NCBI RefSeq assembly: GCF_007197995.1
Contig: NZ_VKKH01000007.1
Location: forward strand, 1 to 64,000
From: Aliiglaciecola sp. M165
Lineage (GTDB): Bacteria; Pseudomonadota; Gammaproteobacteria; Enterobacterales; Alteromonadaceae
Length of the DNA stretch: 64,000 nt
Direction of reading: 5' to 3'
A program made the position numbers and the translations under genes. Positions 47,940 to 56,209 of this stretch are shown here, in pieces (position 1 is the stretch's first letter; each line of letters begins with the position of its first letter). Below the pieces are notes generated by a model, which ran no database searches, had not been told where the DNA came from, and saw only the letters and a list, made by a program, of their open reading frames with translations.

Positions 47940-49649
47940 ATGAAAATAAGTAGGCTGGCTTTTGGGCTAACCCTTTCACTATTAACAGTTAGCGCTGCAA
48001 ATGCCGCTAAATACCGAGTTGTTGAACTTCCCGTTAGCAACGAAGGCGTTAACTCTTTTTCAGTTGCGATTAATGAAAGGGGTGAAATTGCATCGACGGT
48101 TCGTTTGCCTTTCAATCCTCCTATAGATGTTGACATCATCAATTTTGAGAGCGAATTTTTAATCAGAACGCTTACTGATGTGAGTGCAACTGCTGTCGGG
48201 AATATTAATCGTGACGATAGAGTTATTCTCTATAATTTCATCACCGATAGCGCAAATGCTAACAACCCTTTCTCTCAACAAATTGCTCAAAATCAGAGTT
48301 TCTTAATTAATGGTAACGATATAGAACCCGTTACTGGGTTCGATGTCATTGATAGGGATTTAGAAGGGCTAACAAAGAGCGCAGACACTATTGTTCGTGG
48401 TATCAATAACTCGACGGCAATGGTTGGAGTGGCTGAAGCACCATTTTTAAAAGTTGATTACCGAAATGAAAATGGTACTAACTTAACCTATCACTACCAG
48501 GAACATCTTGAGAGGGGCTTTTTAGATATAAATGGCCAAGCATTTCCTGTATTACCTGATGAAGACTTTTTAGGTGGTATCAGCGAAGCGAACGATATCA
48601 ATAATAGTTTTGAAATCGCTGGTATGGGAACGGTTGAAGTTATTGAGCCCTTTGAGACGCTAGCTGAAAACTGTGAAGACAGCACTTCTCGTGGTGATGT
48701 TCCTTTTGAATTTTGTATTCGTTCACTTTACATAGAATATCAAGATGCCGTGAATGGCAATATTAGTAGAGGGGTTAGACCTGCAGATTCTACATTCAAA
48801 AGACGAGCAATGATTTGGGAGTTTAACCCTCAGGGAGAAATGCTTGATAGCCGTGAATTGGGTGTCCTAGCAGACCCAGTACCCGGTGACAACCGTTTCT
48901 TTGCCAGTCGCGCAGTCGCCATCAATAACAACGGGATTGCTGTTGGAGCATCTGACGTCTATTTTCAAGAAAATGCGAATATAGTTGTTGAACAGGCAGT
49001 AGTATTTGATAGTGAGGAAGTTGTCGGATTCATTGACGACCAAGACTACTTTCAAAGTATCGCAAACGATATTAATGACAATGATATCGTTGTGGGATTT
49101 GGCACAAGAAATATAAACGGCACGCCAAGAACAAAATTCTTTGTTCATGATTATCGCGGAGAGTTTACGACCTTCCCGGACGACTTTTTTGACAGCTCTT
49201 CAAGTGTTGCTCATGCGATCAATAACAACGGTATAGTTGTTGGCGAAGCAGAAATAGACTCCGATCTCATCGGTATCCGCAGAAGAGTTGGCTTTCTCTA
49301 CGACGTGAATACTGAAGAGTTTACCGATATTAATACGCTATTGGGCTGCGACTCTCCCTATACCATTGTTCAAGGCAATGATATTAATGACAATGGTGAA
49401 ATTTCTGCAACTGCAGTTATTTTCAGAGAAGGCTCAGATATCACTGGTGAACTTGCTTTAGATGAAAGAGGTAACACGATTTTTCAAAGCAATACAGTGG
49501 CGGTGCAGCTTGTTCCAATTCCAGGTGGAAATATTGATGACTGTCAGCTGCAAGTTGAAGTTGTCGAACGCAAAGGTGGATCAAGCCTCTTTATGCTGCC
49601 AATACTTGGTTTAGTATTGTTGCTTAGAAGACGATTGTTCAAGCACTAG
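47940..49649 (+). CDS. DUF3466/HAF-repeat surface protein with GlyGly-CTERM sorting tail
   Basis: This 569-residue exported protein has a signal peptide (to about residue 22, ending SAANAAK) and repeated INNNGIxVG blocks (AVAINNNGIAVGAS, ANDINDNDIVVGFG, AHAINNNGIVVGEA) of the HAF/DUF3466 type. The C-terminus (GGSSLFMLPILGLVLLLRRRLFKH from about 546) is a GlyGly motif, transmembrane helix and arginine cluster: the GlyGly-CTERM signal processed by rhombosortase. The protein should thus end at the cell surface or in the medium via type II secretion. Function unknown. It sits where pqiABC lies in E. coli. Confidence 0.82.
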   Translation: MKISRLAFGLTLSLLTVSAANAAKYRVVELPVSNEGVNSFSVAINERGEIASTVRLPFNPPIDVDIINFESEFLIRTLTDVSATAVGNINRDDRVILYNFITDSANANNPFSQQIAQNQSFLINGNDIEPVTGFDVIDRDLEGLTKSADTIVRGINNSTAMVGVAEAPFLKVDYRNENGTNLTYHYQEHLERGFLDINGQAFPVLPDEDFLGGISEANDINNSFEIAGMGTVEVIEPFETLAENCEDSTSRGDVPFEFCIRSLYIEYQDAVNGNISRGVRPADSTFKRRAMIWEFNPQGEMLDSRELGVLADPVPGDNRFFASRAVAINNNGIAVGASDVYFQENANIVVEQAVVFDSEEVVGFIDDQDYFQSIANDINDNDIVVGFGTRNINGTPRTKFFVHDYRGEFTTFPDDFFDSSSSVAHAINNNGIVVGEAEIDSDLIGIRRRVGFLYDVNTEEFTDINTLLGCDSPYTIVQGNDINDNGEISATAVIFREGSDITGELALDERGNTIFQSNTVAVQLVPIPGGNIDDCQLQVEVVERKGGSSLFMLPILGLVLLLRRRLFKH

Positions 49650-50200
49650 CGCAAATTTATTGTCAATAGCCTCAGAGCGCTTTTGTGTTATTGAATAATT
49701 TTGTTGCGAGATCTGTGATTAAAGGTATGCATAACGATTGTTATGCAGTTGCTATAAATGAATGAGCAATAAAGCTGAGCAAATACCACGCAAACGCTGA
49801 CCTTAGGTGCACGTTATGTGCATCCTACATTTGTTGCACGTTTTTGACTTAGCGCCACTAAGATTGCCAGCCAGTGCCGCGTTCAGAACGCACATAAACA
49901 AAACAAGTTTTATACTTCAAAGATAAACACGCTCTAGTTGTTTCAACTACGGCGTTTTTCGTTCATCTGCCCTGAACTAGGCACTGTTATTCACTTCGTC
50001 AAAAGGAAATACTAAATGGTAATTAAAAACCTCATAAATAGAAAAAATTAATGTAAAAGAAAATTAGTCTAAATATCAGATTGTTAATCTTAAAGTAGCT
50101 ATTTTTTTGCAAGAAGACATTGAACCCTTTTGAAGTTCAGATACTCTCAATACTGTGATTGCAATAATCACATATCTATTTTCCTACAAGAGGTTGCTCA
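49650..50200. other. Long intergenic region before rmf with a terminator and a palindrome
   Basis: About 550 bases without a supportable gene. It holds a perfect 8-base inverted repeat TGCATAAC-GATT-GTTATGCA (49728-49747), a terminator-like hairpin at 49929-49959 and the rmf promoter/leader (about 49960-50200, AT-rich). The hairpin suggests a short RNA from the region, not identified. No tRNA or known sRNA recognised. Confidence 0.5.
49929..49959 (+). terminator. Terminator-like hairpin in the uup/DUF3466-rmf gap
   Basis: Stem 49929-49940 (CGCTCTAGTTG, with A before) pairs with 49944-49955 (CAACTACGGCG) with one mismatch and one G-T pair, loop TTT, followed by TTTTT. It is 280 bases after the DUF3466 stop. 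Confidence 0.65.
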
Positions 50201-50377
50201 ATGAAAAGACAAAAACGAGACAAACTTTCCCGCGCGCATTCTAAAGGATATCAAGCTGGCATATCCGGACGTTCTAAAGAAAATTGCCCATTTCAGACTA
50301 TCGAATCACGTTCACAATGGTTAGGTGGATGGCGAGAAGCCATAGAAGACAGGAATTTAGGCCTCAATAGCCGTTAG
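50201..50377 (+). CDS. rmf: Ribosome modulation factor Rmf
   Basis: This short gene encodes 58 residues and was read from the sequence. MKRQKRDKLSRAHSKGYQAG, then SGRSKENCPF and SQWLGGWREAIEDR, match E. coli RMF nearly residue for residue in the core (55 residues there). RMF dimerises 70S ribosomes into inactive 100S particles in stationary phase. AAGAGGTTG lies about 8 bases before the ATG. It lies just before fabA (opposite strand), the same neighbourhood as in E. coli. A terminator follows directly. Confidence 0.96.
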   Translation: MKRQKRDKLSRAHSKGYQAGISGRSKENCPFQTIESRSQWLGGWREAIEDRNLGLNSR

Positions 50378-50386
50378 TAAGAAATG

Positions 50387-50408
50387 AGCCCCAATTAAGG
50401 GGCTTTTG
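50387..50408 (+). terminator. Rho-independent terminator after rmf
   Basis: AGCCCC-(AATTAA)-GGGGCT, a 6-base stem, followed by TTTGTTT. It lies 10 bases after rmf and between the convergent rmf and fabA genes. Confidence 0.85.
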
Positions 50409-50446
50409 TTTATTTGTGGATTTTGTTGTCACAAGCCCGTAATGTA

Positions 50447-50965
50447 TTAGAAACTACTTGTATCTTGGAATAATCCGACTTTAAGATTTTCCGCTGTGTA
50501 GATTTCACGTCCATCAACTTCAACAACCCCGTCAGCCATACCCATAAATAATTTACGTTTGATAACCCGCTTCATATCAATCTTGTAGGTGACTTTTTTA
50601 GCTGTGGGCAAGATTTGACCAGTAAATTTAACTTCACCAACACCAAGCGCTCTGCCTTTTCCAGGACCTCCACACCAGCCTAGAAAGAACCCTACGAGTT
50701 GCCACATTGCGTCCAAACCTAAGCATCCAGGCATGACAGGGTCTCCAGGAAAATGGCAATCAAAAAACCACAAGTCTGGGTTAATATCTAGTTCCGCTAG
50801 AATAAAACCTTTGTCGAACTTGCCACCCGTTTCACTAATTTCAACGATGCGATCCATCATTAACATGTTTGGAGCAGGTAATTGACTATTTCCAGGACCA
50901 AATAATTCGCCTTGGCTGCAGGCTAAAAGGTCTTCGCGACTAAAACTAGACTTAAAATTGCTCAT
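50447..50965 (-). CDS. fabA: 3-hydroxydecanoyl-ACP dehydratase/isomerase FabA
   Basis: This 172-residue hotdog enzyme has the same length as E. coli FabA. It dehydrates 3-hydroxydecanoyl-ACP and isomerises the trans-2 to the cis-3 product, starting anaerobic unsaturated fatty acid synthesis. The active-site His71 ([14 protein letters not shown]) and Asp85 ([11 protein letters not shown]) are present. A FabR-type palindrome lies 35-57 bases upstream of its start, so feedback control by acyl composition is expected. Confidence 0.97.
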   Translation of the reverse strand: MSNFKSSFSREDLLACSQGELFGPGNSQLPAPNMLMMDRIVEISETGGKFDKGFILAELDINPDLWFFDCHFPGDPVMPGCLGLDAMWQLVGFFLGWCGGPGKGRALGVGEVKFTGQILPTAKKVTYKIDMKRVIKRKLFMGMADGVVEVDGREIYTAENLKVGLFQDTSSF

Positions 50966-51000
50966 TAGGTTCTTGTTACTCCCTTTGAAAAGGGGGTAAT

Positions 51001-51022
51001 TTAGCGAACACTTGTACGCTAA
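51001..51022 (-). promoter_or_regulatory. FabR/DesT-type operator upstream of fabA
   Basis: TTAGCGAACA and TGTACGCTAA form a near-perfect inverted repeat separated by CT. On the fabA strand the core reads AGCGTACA..TGTTCGCT, the form of FabR sites in front of fabA and fabB in gammaproteobacteria. It is 36 bases upstream of the fabA start codon. Assigned by resemblance from memory. Confidence 0.75.
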
Positions 51023-51097
51023 ACAACTCCGAACAGTGAAAAAGATTCAATTATGCCAATTTACCTTTTACACTTATGGCCAAAATTTGGGGGAAAT

Positions 51098-51349
51098 ATG
51101 GAAAAAAATCGTAAAACAGCTAACGCTGAAAAGCAAAGAAGGTACCGAAGTCGACAGAGGGAATTGGGCAATAAGCAGGTGCGTGGATACGTAACCAAAG
51201 AAGCAATGAGCTGTTATGAAGAAATCCGCGAGAAAACCCATTGGACCGACAACGAAGTGCTGTCTAATGCGTTACGCATAACTTTTGCAGCATACAAGTG
51301 TGGACAAATTAAGCTTTTAAATGAATGGCTTAAGGACCATGGCCGCTAA
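51098..51349 (+). CDS. Small ribbon-helix-helix-like protein, divergent from fabA
   Basis: This 83-residue basic protein has a Lys/Arg-rich N-terminus (EKNRKTANAEKQRRYRSRQRE) and a segment KQVRGYVTKEAMSCYEEIREK then TDNEVLSNALRITFAAYK, which fits a beta-strand plus two helices of a ribbon-helix-helix DNA-binding fold. I take ATG 51098, preceded by GGGGGAA, rather than upstream ATG 51053. It is divergent from fabA and shares the region with the FabR-type site. No specific family recognised. Confidence 0.6.
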   Translation: MEKNRKTANAEKQRRYRSRQRELGNKQVRGYVTKEAMSCYEEIREKTHWTDNEVLSNALRITFAAYKCGQIKLLNEWLKDHGR

Positions 51350-51538
51350 AATATGCGCTTTATTCCAAAAAGGGGCATTGTTTAACTTTTGTTTCTATTA
51401 GGGGTGTTTTTTTAACCGATATTCATATAGTCTAGATTTTGCGGTAAATATTGTTACCATTAATTGAGTTTTTTAATGTGAACAATATACGCAAATATAA
51501 AAATATAAATTAAAAAATATAATAATCTAGGAAACTCT

Positions 51539-53191
51539 ATGTTTACATTAAAAAGCAACATCAAGGCAGGAATCGGTGCATCAGCACTTTCACTTATTGC
51601 TCTTAGCGTATCGGCAGCGACCAATAGCCCCGTTAAAGTACAGAGCACCCCTACATCAAGTTACAATCAATCAGATTTACGTAGTCAACTAACTGATGCA
51701 AATGCAAGTGAACGTTACATTGTTACCTTCAAGGAAACAGCAAATACTCTACAAACTAAAAATTCGTTTGCTGGTCTCAAGGGATCCTTGGCTTCTCCAA
51801 AAGCTGTAGAAGCAGGTAAGTTGAATAAAAGAAACGCAGAATCTATTTTAAGAGTGGCTGGTGCTAAGCCAATTAAGACACTTGAAAAACACAAAATGAT
51901 AGCAGCGAGCATGAACAAAAAAGTGCTCAATGCGTTGCGTAACAACCCCAATGTAGAAAGCATATCGATTGACGCAAAACGTAAGCCGTTGGCACAAACT
52001 ACACCATACGGAATTCCAATGGTGCAAGGTGATCTATTGTCGCAGAACAATTTGTCAGCAAGAAAAGTCTGCGTCATCGATACTGGTTTTAATCTAGGTC
52101 ACCCTGATCTACCTGATCAAAACAACGGTGTAACTGGGCAGGGCAACAATAGCCAAGTAGGTAATTGGTATAACGATGGGAATGGCCATGGTACACATGT
52201 AGCCGGAACTATTGCTGCCTTGGCTAATAACGAAGGTGTCGTCGGCGTATATCCCGGAGTGGATTTGCACATTGTTAAAATATTTAATGATAGTGGACAA
52301 TGGACCTTTGCGTCAGACCTAATAGATGGGATTACTCAGTGTCAAAACGCTGGTTCAGATGTGGTTAACATGAGCTTAGGTGGTGGAAGTTCATCCACAG
52401 CTGAACGAAATGCTATGCAAACCTTTGTTGATCAAGGTGTCATGTTGGTTGCTGCAGCTGGCAATGATGGTAACAGTTCTTTATCTTATCCTGCCTCTTA
52501 TGACGCAGTAATATCCGTTGCAGCAGTTGATTCTTCGGAAAACAGAGCATCGTATTCTCAATACAATAGCCAAGTAGAGATTGCAGGACCTGGAAGCAGC
52601 GTTTTGTCAACATGGCCGGTTAATACCTACAACACCATTAGTGGAACGTCGATGGCTACACCACATGTTGCAGGGGCAGCGGCGTTGGTTTGGAGTTTTT
52701 TCCCGCAGTGTAGTAATGAACAAATTCGCTCAGCTTTAAATGAAACCGCCAAAGATAAAGGGAGTGCTGGCCGCGATAATTTTTACGGGCATGGGATTGT
52801 TAAAGCCCGAGATGCTTATGACTATCTGAACACCTTTGGGTGTGCTGGCGATACAGGCGGAGGCAATGGAGGTGGCGGTAGCGGAGTAGAGCCGGTTTCG
52901 GGTCAATTGACCAATTTGTCCGGAAGTAGAAACTCTTGGGCACGTTACACCTGGACCATTCCCGCTGGTGTTTCTCAAATGACCGTTTCAATCTCTGGTG
53001 GGAGTGGAGATGCTGATCTTTATATGAACTTTGGGTCGCAGCCCGAAACTAACCGTTATGATTGTCGACCATATAAAAACGGTAATAATGAAACCTGTAC
53101 CTTTACTGCGCCAAGTGACGGTACTTGGCATATTGGTATCCGAGCTTACTCTCGATTTAGTGGTGTAACACTTAATTATTCATACGAATAA
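51539..53191 (+). CDS. Secreted subtilisin-like serine protease (S8) with PPC domain
   Basis: This 550-residue protein begins with a signal peptide (to about residue 27), a propeptide inhibitor I9 domain (about 57-150: RYIVTFKETAN... SISID), then the S8 catalytic domain with Asp181 (CVIDTGF), His217 (GHGTHVAGT), Asn309 and Ser371 (SGTSMATPHVAG). A Gly-rich linker (about 437-447) leads to a C-terminal pre-peptidase (PPC) domain with SGGSGDADLYMNFG. It is an extracellular protein-degrading enzyme typical of marine Alteromonadales. Confidence 0.95.
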   Translation: MFTLKSNIKAGIGASALSLIALSVSAATNSPVKVQSTPTSSYNQSDLRSQLTDANASERYIVTFKETANTLQTKNSFAGLKGSLASPKAVEAGKLNKRNAESILRVAGAKPIKTLEKHKMIAASMNKKVLNALRNNPNVESISIDAKRKPLAQTTPYGIPMVQGDLLSQNNLSARKVCVIDTGFNLGHPDLPDQNNGVTGQGNNSQVGNWYNDGNGHGTHVAGTIAALANNEGVVGVYPGVDLHIVKIFNDSGQWTFASDLIDGITQCQNAGSDVVNMSLGGGSSSTAERNAMQTFVDQGVMLVAAAGNDGNSSLSYPASYDAVISVAAVDSSENRASYSQYNSQVEIAGPGSSVLSTWPVNTYNTISGTSMATPHVAGAAALVWSFFPQCSNEQIRSALNETAKDKGSAGRDNFYGHGIVKARDAYDYLNTFGCAGDTGGGNGGGGSGVEPVSGQLTNLSGSRNSWARYTWTIPAGVSQMTVSISGGSGDADLYMNFGSQPETNRYDCRPYKNGNNETCTFTAPSDGTWHIGIRAYSRFSGVTLNYSYE

Positions 53192-53200
53192 AAAAATTAA

Positions 53201-53224
53201 GGGCCATAGTTAGTGGCCCTTTTA
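53201..53224 (+). terminator. Rho-independent terminator after the subtilase
   Basis: GGGCCA (53201-53206) pairs with TGGCCC (53214-53219), loop TAGTTAG, followed by TTTTAGTTT. Confidence 0.8.
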
Positions 53225-53420
53225 GTTTCTAATTGGCGATAAATTGAAGTCACTTTTAATATATTTATCTATAAAGCGAATAAAACACAAGGTAAATATA
53301 TCTACCTTATTCTCGTACTAAAGTATAATTGCTAAAATTTAAAATTTAAGTAATATGCTGCGGTAGAAATGTCACCTGTTATTTTAGTGAACACATCTTC
53401 TTTATATTTTGGGTAGTTAA

Positions 53421-54398
53421 TTGAATTCTAAGTCCCACCTCTCAATAGACGACACGGTCAGAGGAAGACCAACTATATTGGTGATCGATGACAGTGAAGT
53501 AGAAACGAGCATGCTCGAAAACGTTTTATCTCATCTTTACAATGTCACCTCGATCTGCAGTCCTTTAGAGGTTGAAAAATACCTACTAGCACACAGTGTT
53601 GATTTGATTTTAATGGATATCAATATGCCAAATATTGGTGGTATTGAACTATGCAGAAAAATAAAAGGTTCCGCTACAACAGCACATATTCCAATAATTT
53701 TTATTACGGGTTTACATCGCAAAGAGGTTGAACAGGCTTGTTGGGAAGCTGGATGCAGTGATTTTTTAGTTAAACCCGTTTTTACCACATTGCTGAATCG
53801 TCTTAGTATGCATTTCCAAATGAAAAATCGCGCCAATACCTTTCAACGGCTCTCTTTACTTCAAGACAAAAGCCACTTAATTGGAGACAATTGGTACGTC
53901 AAGTTTTTAAAGGATCAATGCCATCGAGCGAACGTAGGCAATACACCGATGTCTTTGGTAGCGGTTCAACTAGAAAATTATGATGGACTCGTTGCAAATC
54001 TGTCCGATAACGAAATTGAAGAACATTTATTATTGGTGTCTTCTTTGCTTACTCAGACACTAAATAATAATGTTGACGTGGTGATCCGCAGTGAACGAAA
54101 TCGATATTTGTGCATTTTACCCGACTCTGGCCCCGAGTCTGCTCGTCACTTTACTTTTATGATTACCCAAGCTTTACAACAAATTAATCGCACTTTACTC
54201 ACTGAGTCCAAACACCCCATTTTTCTAAAAATTGTTGGTATTACTAAAACAAAAGAAAAATTTTCGCCGAGAGCTCTACTCAATCTACTTGAAGAGTCGA
54301 TTGCTGAACCAATCAACTCAGATATCAATCGATTGTTTGCTGAGAGACCTTGTCAATCTAAGAAAGTAGCTCATAGAGTTTACGCACTAGCTGGATAG
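53421..54398 (+). CDS. Response regulator with a degenerate GGDEF-like output domain
   Basis: This 325-residue protein has a receiver domain (about residues 17-130) with acidic pair Asp23/Asp24 (VIDDSE), phospho-acceptor Asp66 (LMDINMP) and Lys118 (FLVKPVF). The C-terminal part (about 150-310) looks like a GGDEF-type nucleotidyl cyclase fold, but the GG(D/E)EF motif is missing: the place reads RNRYLCILPDSG. It is thus probably not a diguanylate cyclase; a binding or protein-interaction role is more likely. The only start that keeps the receiver is TTG 53421. No partner kinase is nearby. Confidence 0.78.
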   Translation: MNSKSHLSIDDTVRGRPTILVIDDSEVETSMLENVLSHLYNVTSICSPLEVEKYLLAHSVDLILMDINMPNIGGIELCRKIKGSATTAHIPIIFITGLHRKEVEQACWEAGCSDFLVKPVFTTLLNRLSMHFQMKNRANTFQRLSLLQDKSHLIGDNWYVKFLKDQCHRANVGNTPMSLVAVQLENYDGLVANLSDNEIEEHLLLVSSLLTQTLNNNVDVVIRSERNRYLCILPDSGPESARHFTFMITQALQQINRTLLTESKHPIFLKIVGITKTKEKFSPRALLNLLEESIAEPINSDINRLFAERPCQSKKVAHRVYALAG

Positions 54399-54786
54399 CT
54401 ACAAAAACAACTTAGGTTTCCTTGCCAATTAACATCCACAATCGAAAGTGTTTATTTTGAATATGGTGCGAGCGTCGTTTTTTCCTGTGACTACTTGCTA
54501 ACGTGTTAACTATCAAATGATTCAATCATAATTAACCCCAATTCTGGATAAGAAATGTCAGAATAGGTTAGTTTTTAGAACTTTATCAATGACATAGAAG
54601 CTATCGTAATTTTGATATTGGTTTTTAATAGGTAAGTGCCGTGATTTATTCCCTTATCAAGGCGAGAATTATGTTGTCTAGTCGCTCTAAACGCACAATG
54701 AACAACGATGATAGGGGGATAAATAGCGGTGCTTATCCGGGATTGGGGTTTATTAGATGGGAAATTTTAAAGTATCCTTAACGGCT
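54399..54786. other. Intergenic gap between convergent genes
   Basis: About 390 bases between the response regulator (plus) and the DsbA-like protein (minus). I see no strong terminator or conserved gene. A 36-residue open frame at 54670-54780 was judged unsupported. Confidence 0.4.
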
Positions 54787-56121
54787 TCAGCGGCTGTGTT
54801 TTAAATTGGATTTTAACAAAGATTCCAAACGTCCCAGTCGGTCTTGTCCCCACATAACTTGGCCTTTATAGAGCACACAAGGTACCCCCCAAAGTCCAAG
54901 CCTTTTCATTTCCTCTTGATTTCTACTCGTAATTTCACGCCAACTTTCTTCGTGCAAGTGAACTTTTGCAGACAGCCAGTCCAACCCACAATCTTCAACT
55001 ATTTCGCGCAATCCTTCATCAGTTTCAGCGCGAATCCCCTGACTGTTTACTCCCTTAGCAAAACTCGTTAGAAAAGGTAGGTATTTACCTTGTTGCTTTG
55101 CATAATCGAGCAGCGCATAGCATCGTTCAACTGCTAGACCCAGTGGATCAGCTACCTTTCCATAGTCGATACCATATTTGTTTGCTTCACGCTTGGTATC
55201 GTGAAAAATATACATTTTTTTGGCCTTGGGTACCTGCATATTGCGCATCATCATGGGTAAGACGGGGCGAATATCTAACGGTACATTATAATTGGAGGAA
55301 ATTTGTAGACAACGAATGAGTGCCAAATAGGAATATGGGCTGCGCGCTGACCAATATAAAACAATGGGTTCGATTTTAACTTCAGAATTTACTTTGCAAA
55401 TCTTTTTTGAACCAGCAAGTTTTTCCGGGGTCTTCCACGTTTTATTAAAAATAACAGTATGCGTGTGAGCAAGGTGTCGATTAAAACCAAATTTTATTAG
55501 TCTGTTTTCAAGGTGTTCGAGCCTATCCACCCCCCAATACCAATCACCACAAAAATATAATGTTGCAGGTGAATAATGACCCAGTTTCATTTGCCTAGAC
55601 TGGTTCAAGTCAAGGTGTTTTAATACCTGCTCAGTATCAGTTATCAACATATCTGGTGCGGGTTTTCCAAGATGCAGGTCGGATAGCATGTTGCAACAGG
55701 CCGTTATATTATCTTGAGCTGCAGCATCAGGGTCGCTGGCCATGCTCTGTAATGCACATGTCCAATCGAGATGAAACTGTTCACTTCCGCGGTTGAAATA
55801 CTGTTGTTCTTTATTGGGGTAGGGTACCTCGTATAATTCACTTAAATACGCACCGTCTTGATAGGCATATTGTTGCAATAGTATCGGTTCGGGAATCATG
55901 TCCTCCTGCAATGCGTAGAGCCATTTAATTTGAATATTTACCTTGTATCGTGCGATAAATCTAGGCAAACAATGTAGCAAGACGAAAGAGTAGGGGTCTC
56001 GGGTGTGCAAAAAGACTTCAATTGTTGGAAAGTCACCCACCACTTTACTTCGTATTTGAAAGCACCTATGTCGTAAAGTTCTCAAAAAATCACTACTGAT
56101 GAAAGCCGCAATATGTGGCAT
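54787..56121 (-). CDS. Tandem DsbA/HCCA-isomerase-like protein without CxxC
   Basis: This 444-residue protein has two thioredoxin-fold domains of the DsbA-like/2-hydroxychromene-2-carboxylate isomerase type. The first (about 30-220) shows LHTRDPYSFVLL and a C-terminal FCGDWYWGVDRLEHLENRL; the second (about 240-440) shows WSARSPYSYLALIRCLQ, then WGVPCVLYKGQVMWGQDRLGRLE. The usual CxxC is replaced by DPYS/SPYS, so it is not a disulfide oxidase; a glutathione-dependent isomerase or dehalogenase-like role is possible. No signal peptide. It is the second gene after the permease (gap 88 bases). Confidence 0.75.
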   Translation of the reverse strand: MPHIAAFISSDFLRTLRHRCFQIRSKVVGDFPTIEVFLHTRDPYSFVLLHCLPRFIARYKVNIQIKWLYALQEDMIPEPILLQQYAYQDGAYLSELYEVPYPNKEQQYFNRGSEQFHLDWTCALQSMASDPDAAAQDNITACCNMLSDLHLGKPAPDMLITDTEQVLKHLDLNQSRQMKLGHYSPATLYFCGDWYWGVDRLEHLENRLIKFGFNRHLAHTHTVIFNKTWKTPEKLAGSKKICKVNSEVKIEPIVLYWSARSPYSYLALIRCLQISSNYNVPLDIRPVLPMMMRNMQVPKAKKMYIFHDTKREANKYGIDYGKVADPLGLAVERCYALLDYAKQQGKYLPFLTSFAKGVNSQGIRAETDEGLREIVEDCGLDWLSAKVHLHEESWREITSRNQEEMKRLGLWGVPCVLYKGQVMWGQDRLGRLESLLKSNLKHSR

Positions 56122-56209
56122 TAATGTGTTCGAAAACTGGCTAATAACTCACCTCAAATAGATATCAAGTTTCAGGGCAACCTCAATAAATCAATGGACC
56201 GTTTTTAGG

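Noticed and set aside
54670-54780. 36-residue open frame in the gap after the response regulator
   Set aside because: Weak ribosome binding site, no recognisable sequence; length is expected by chance.
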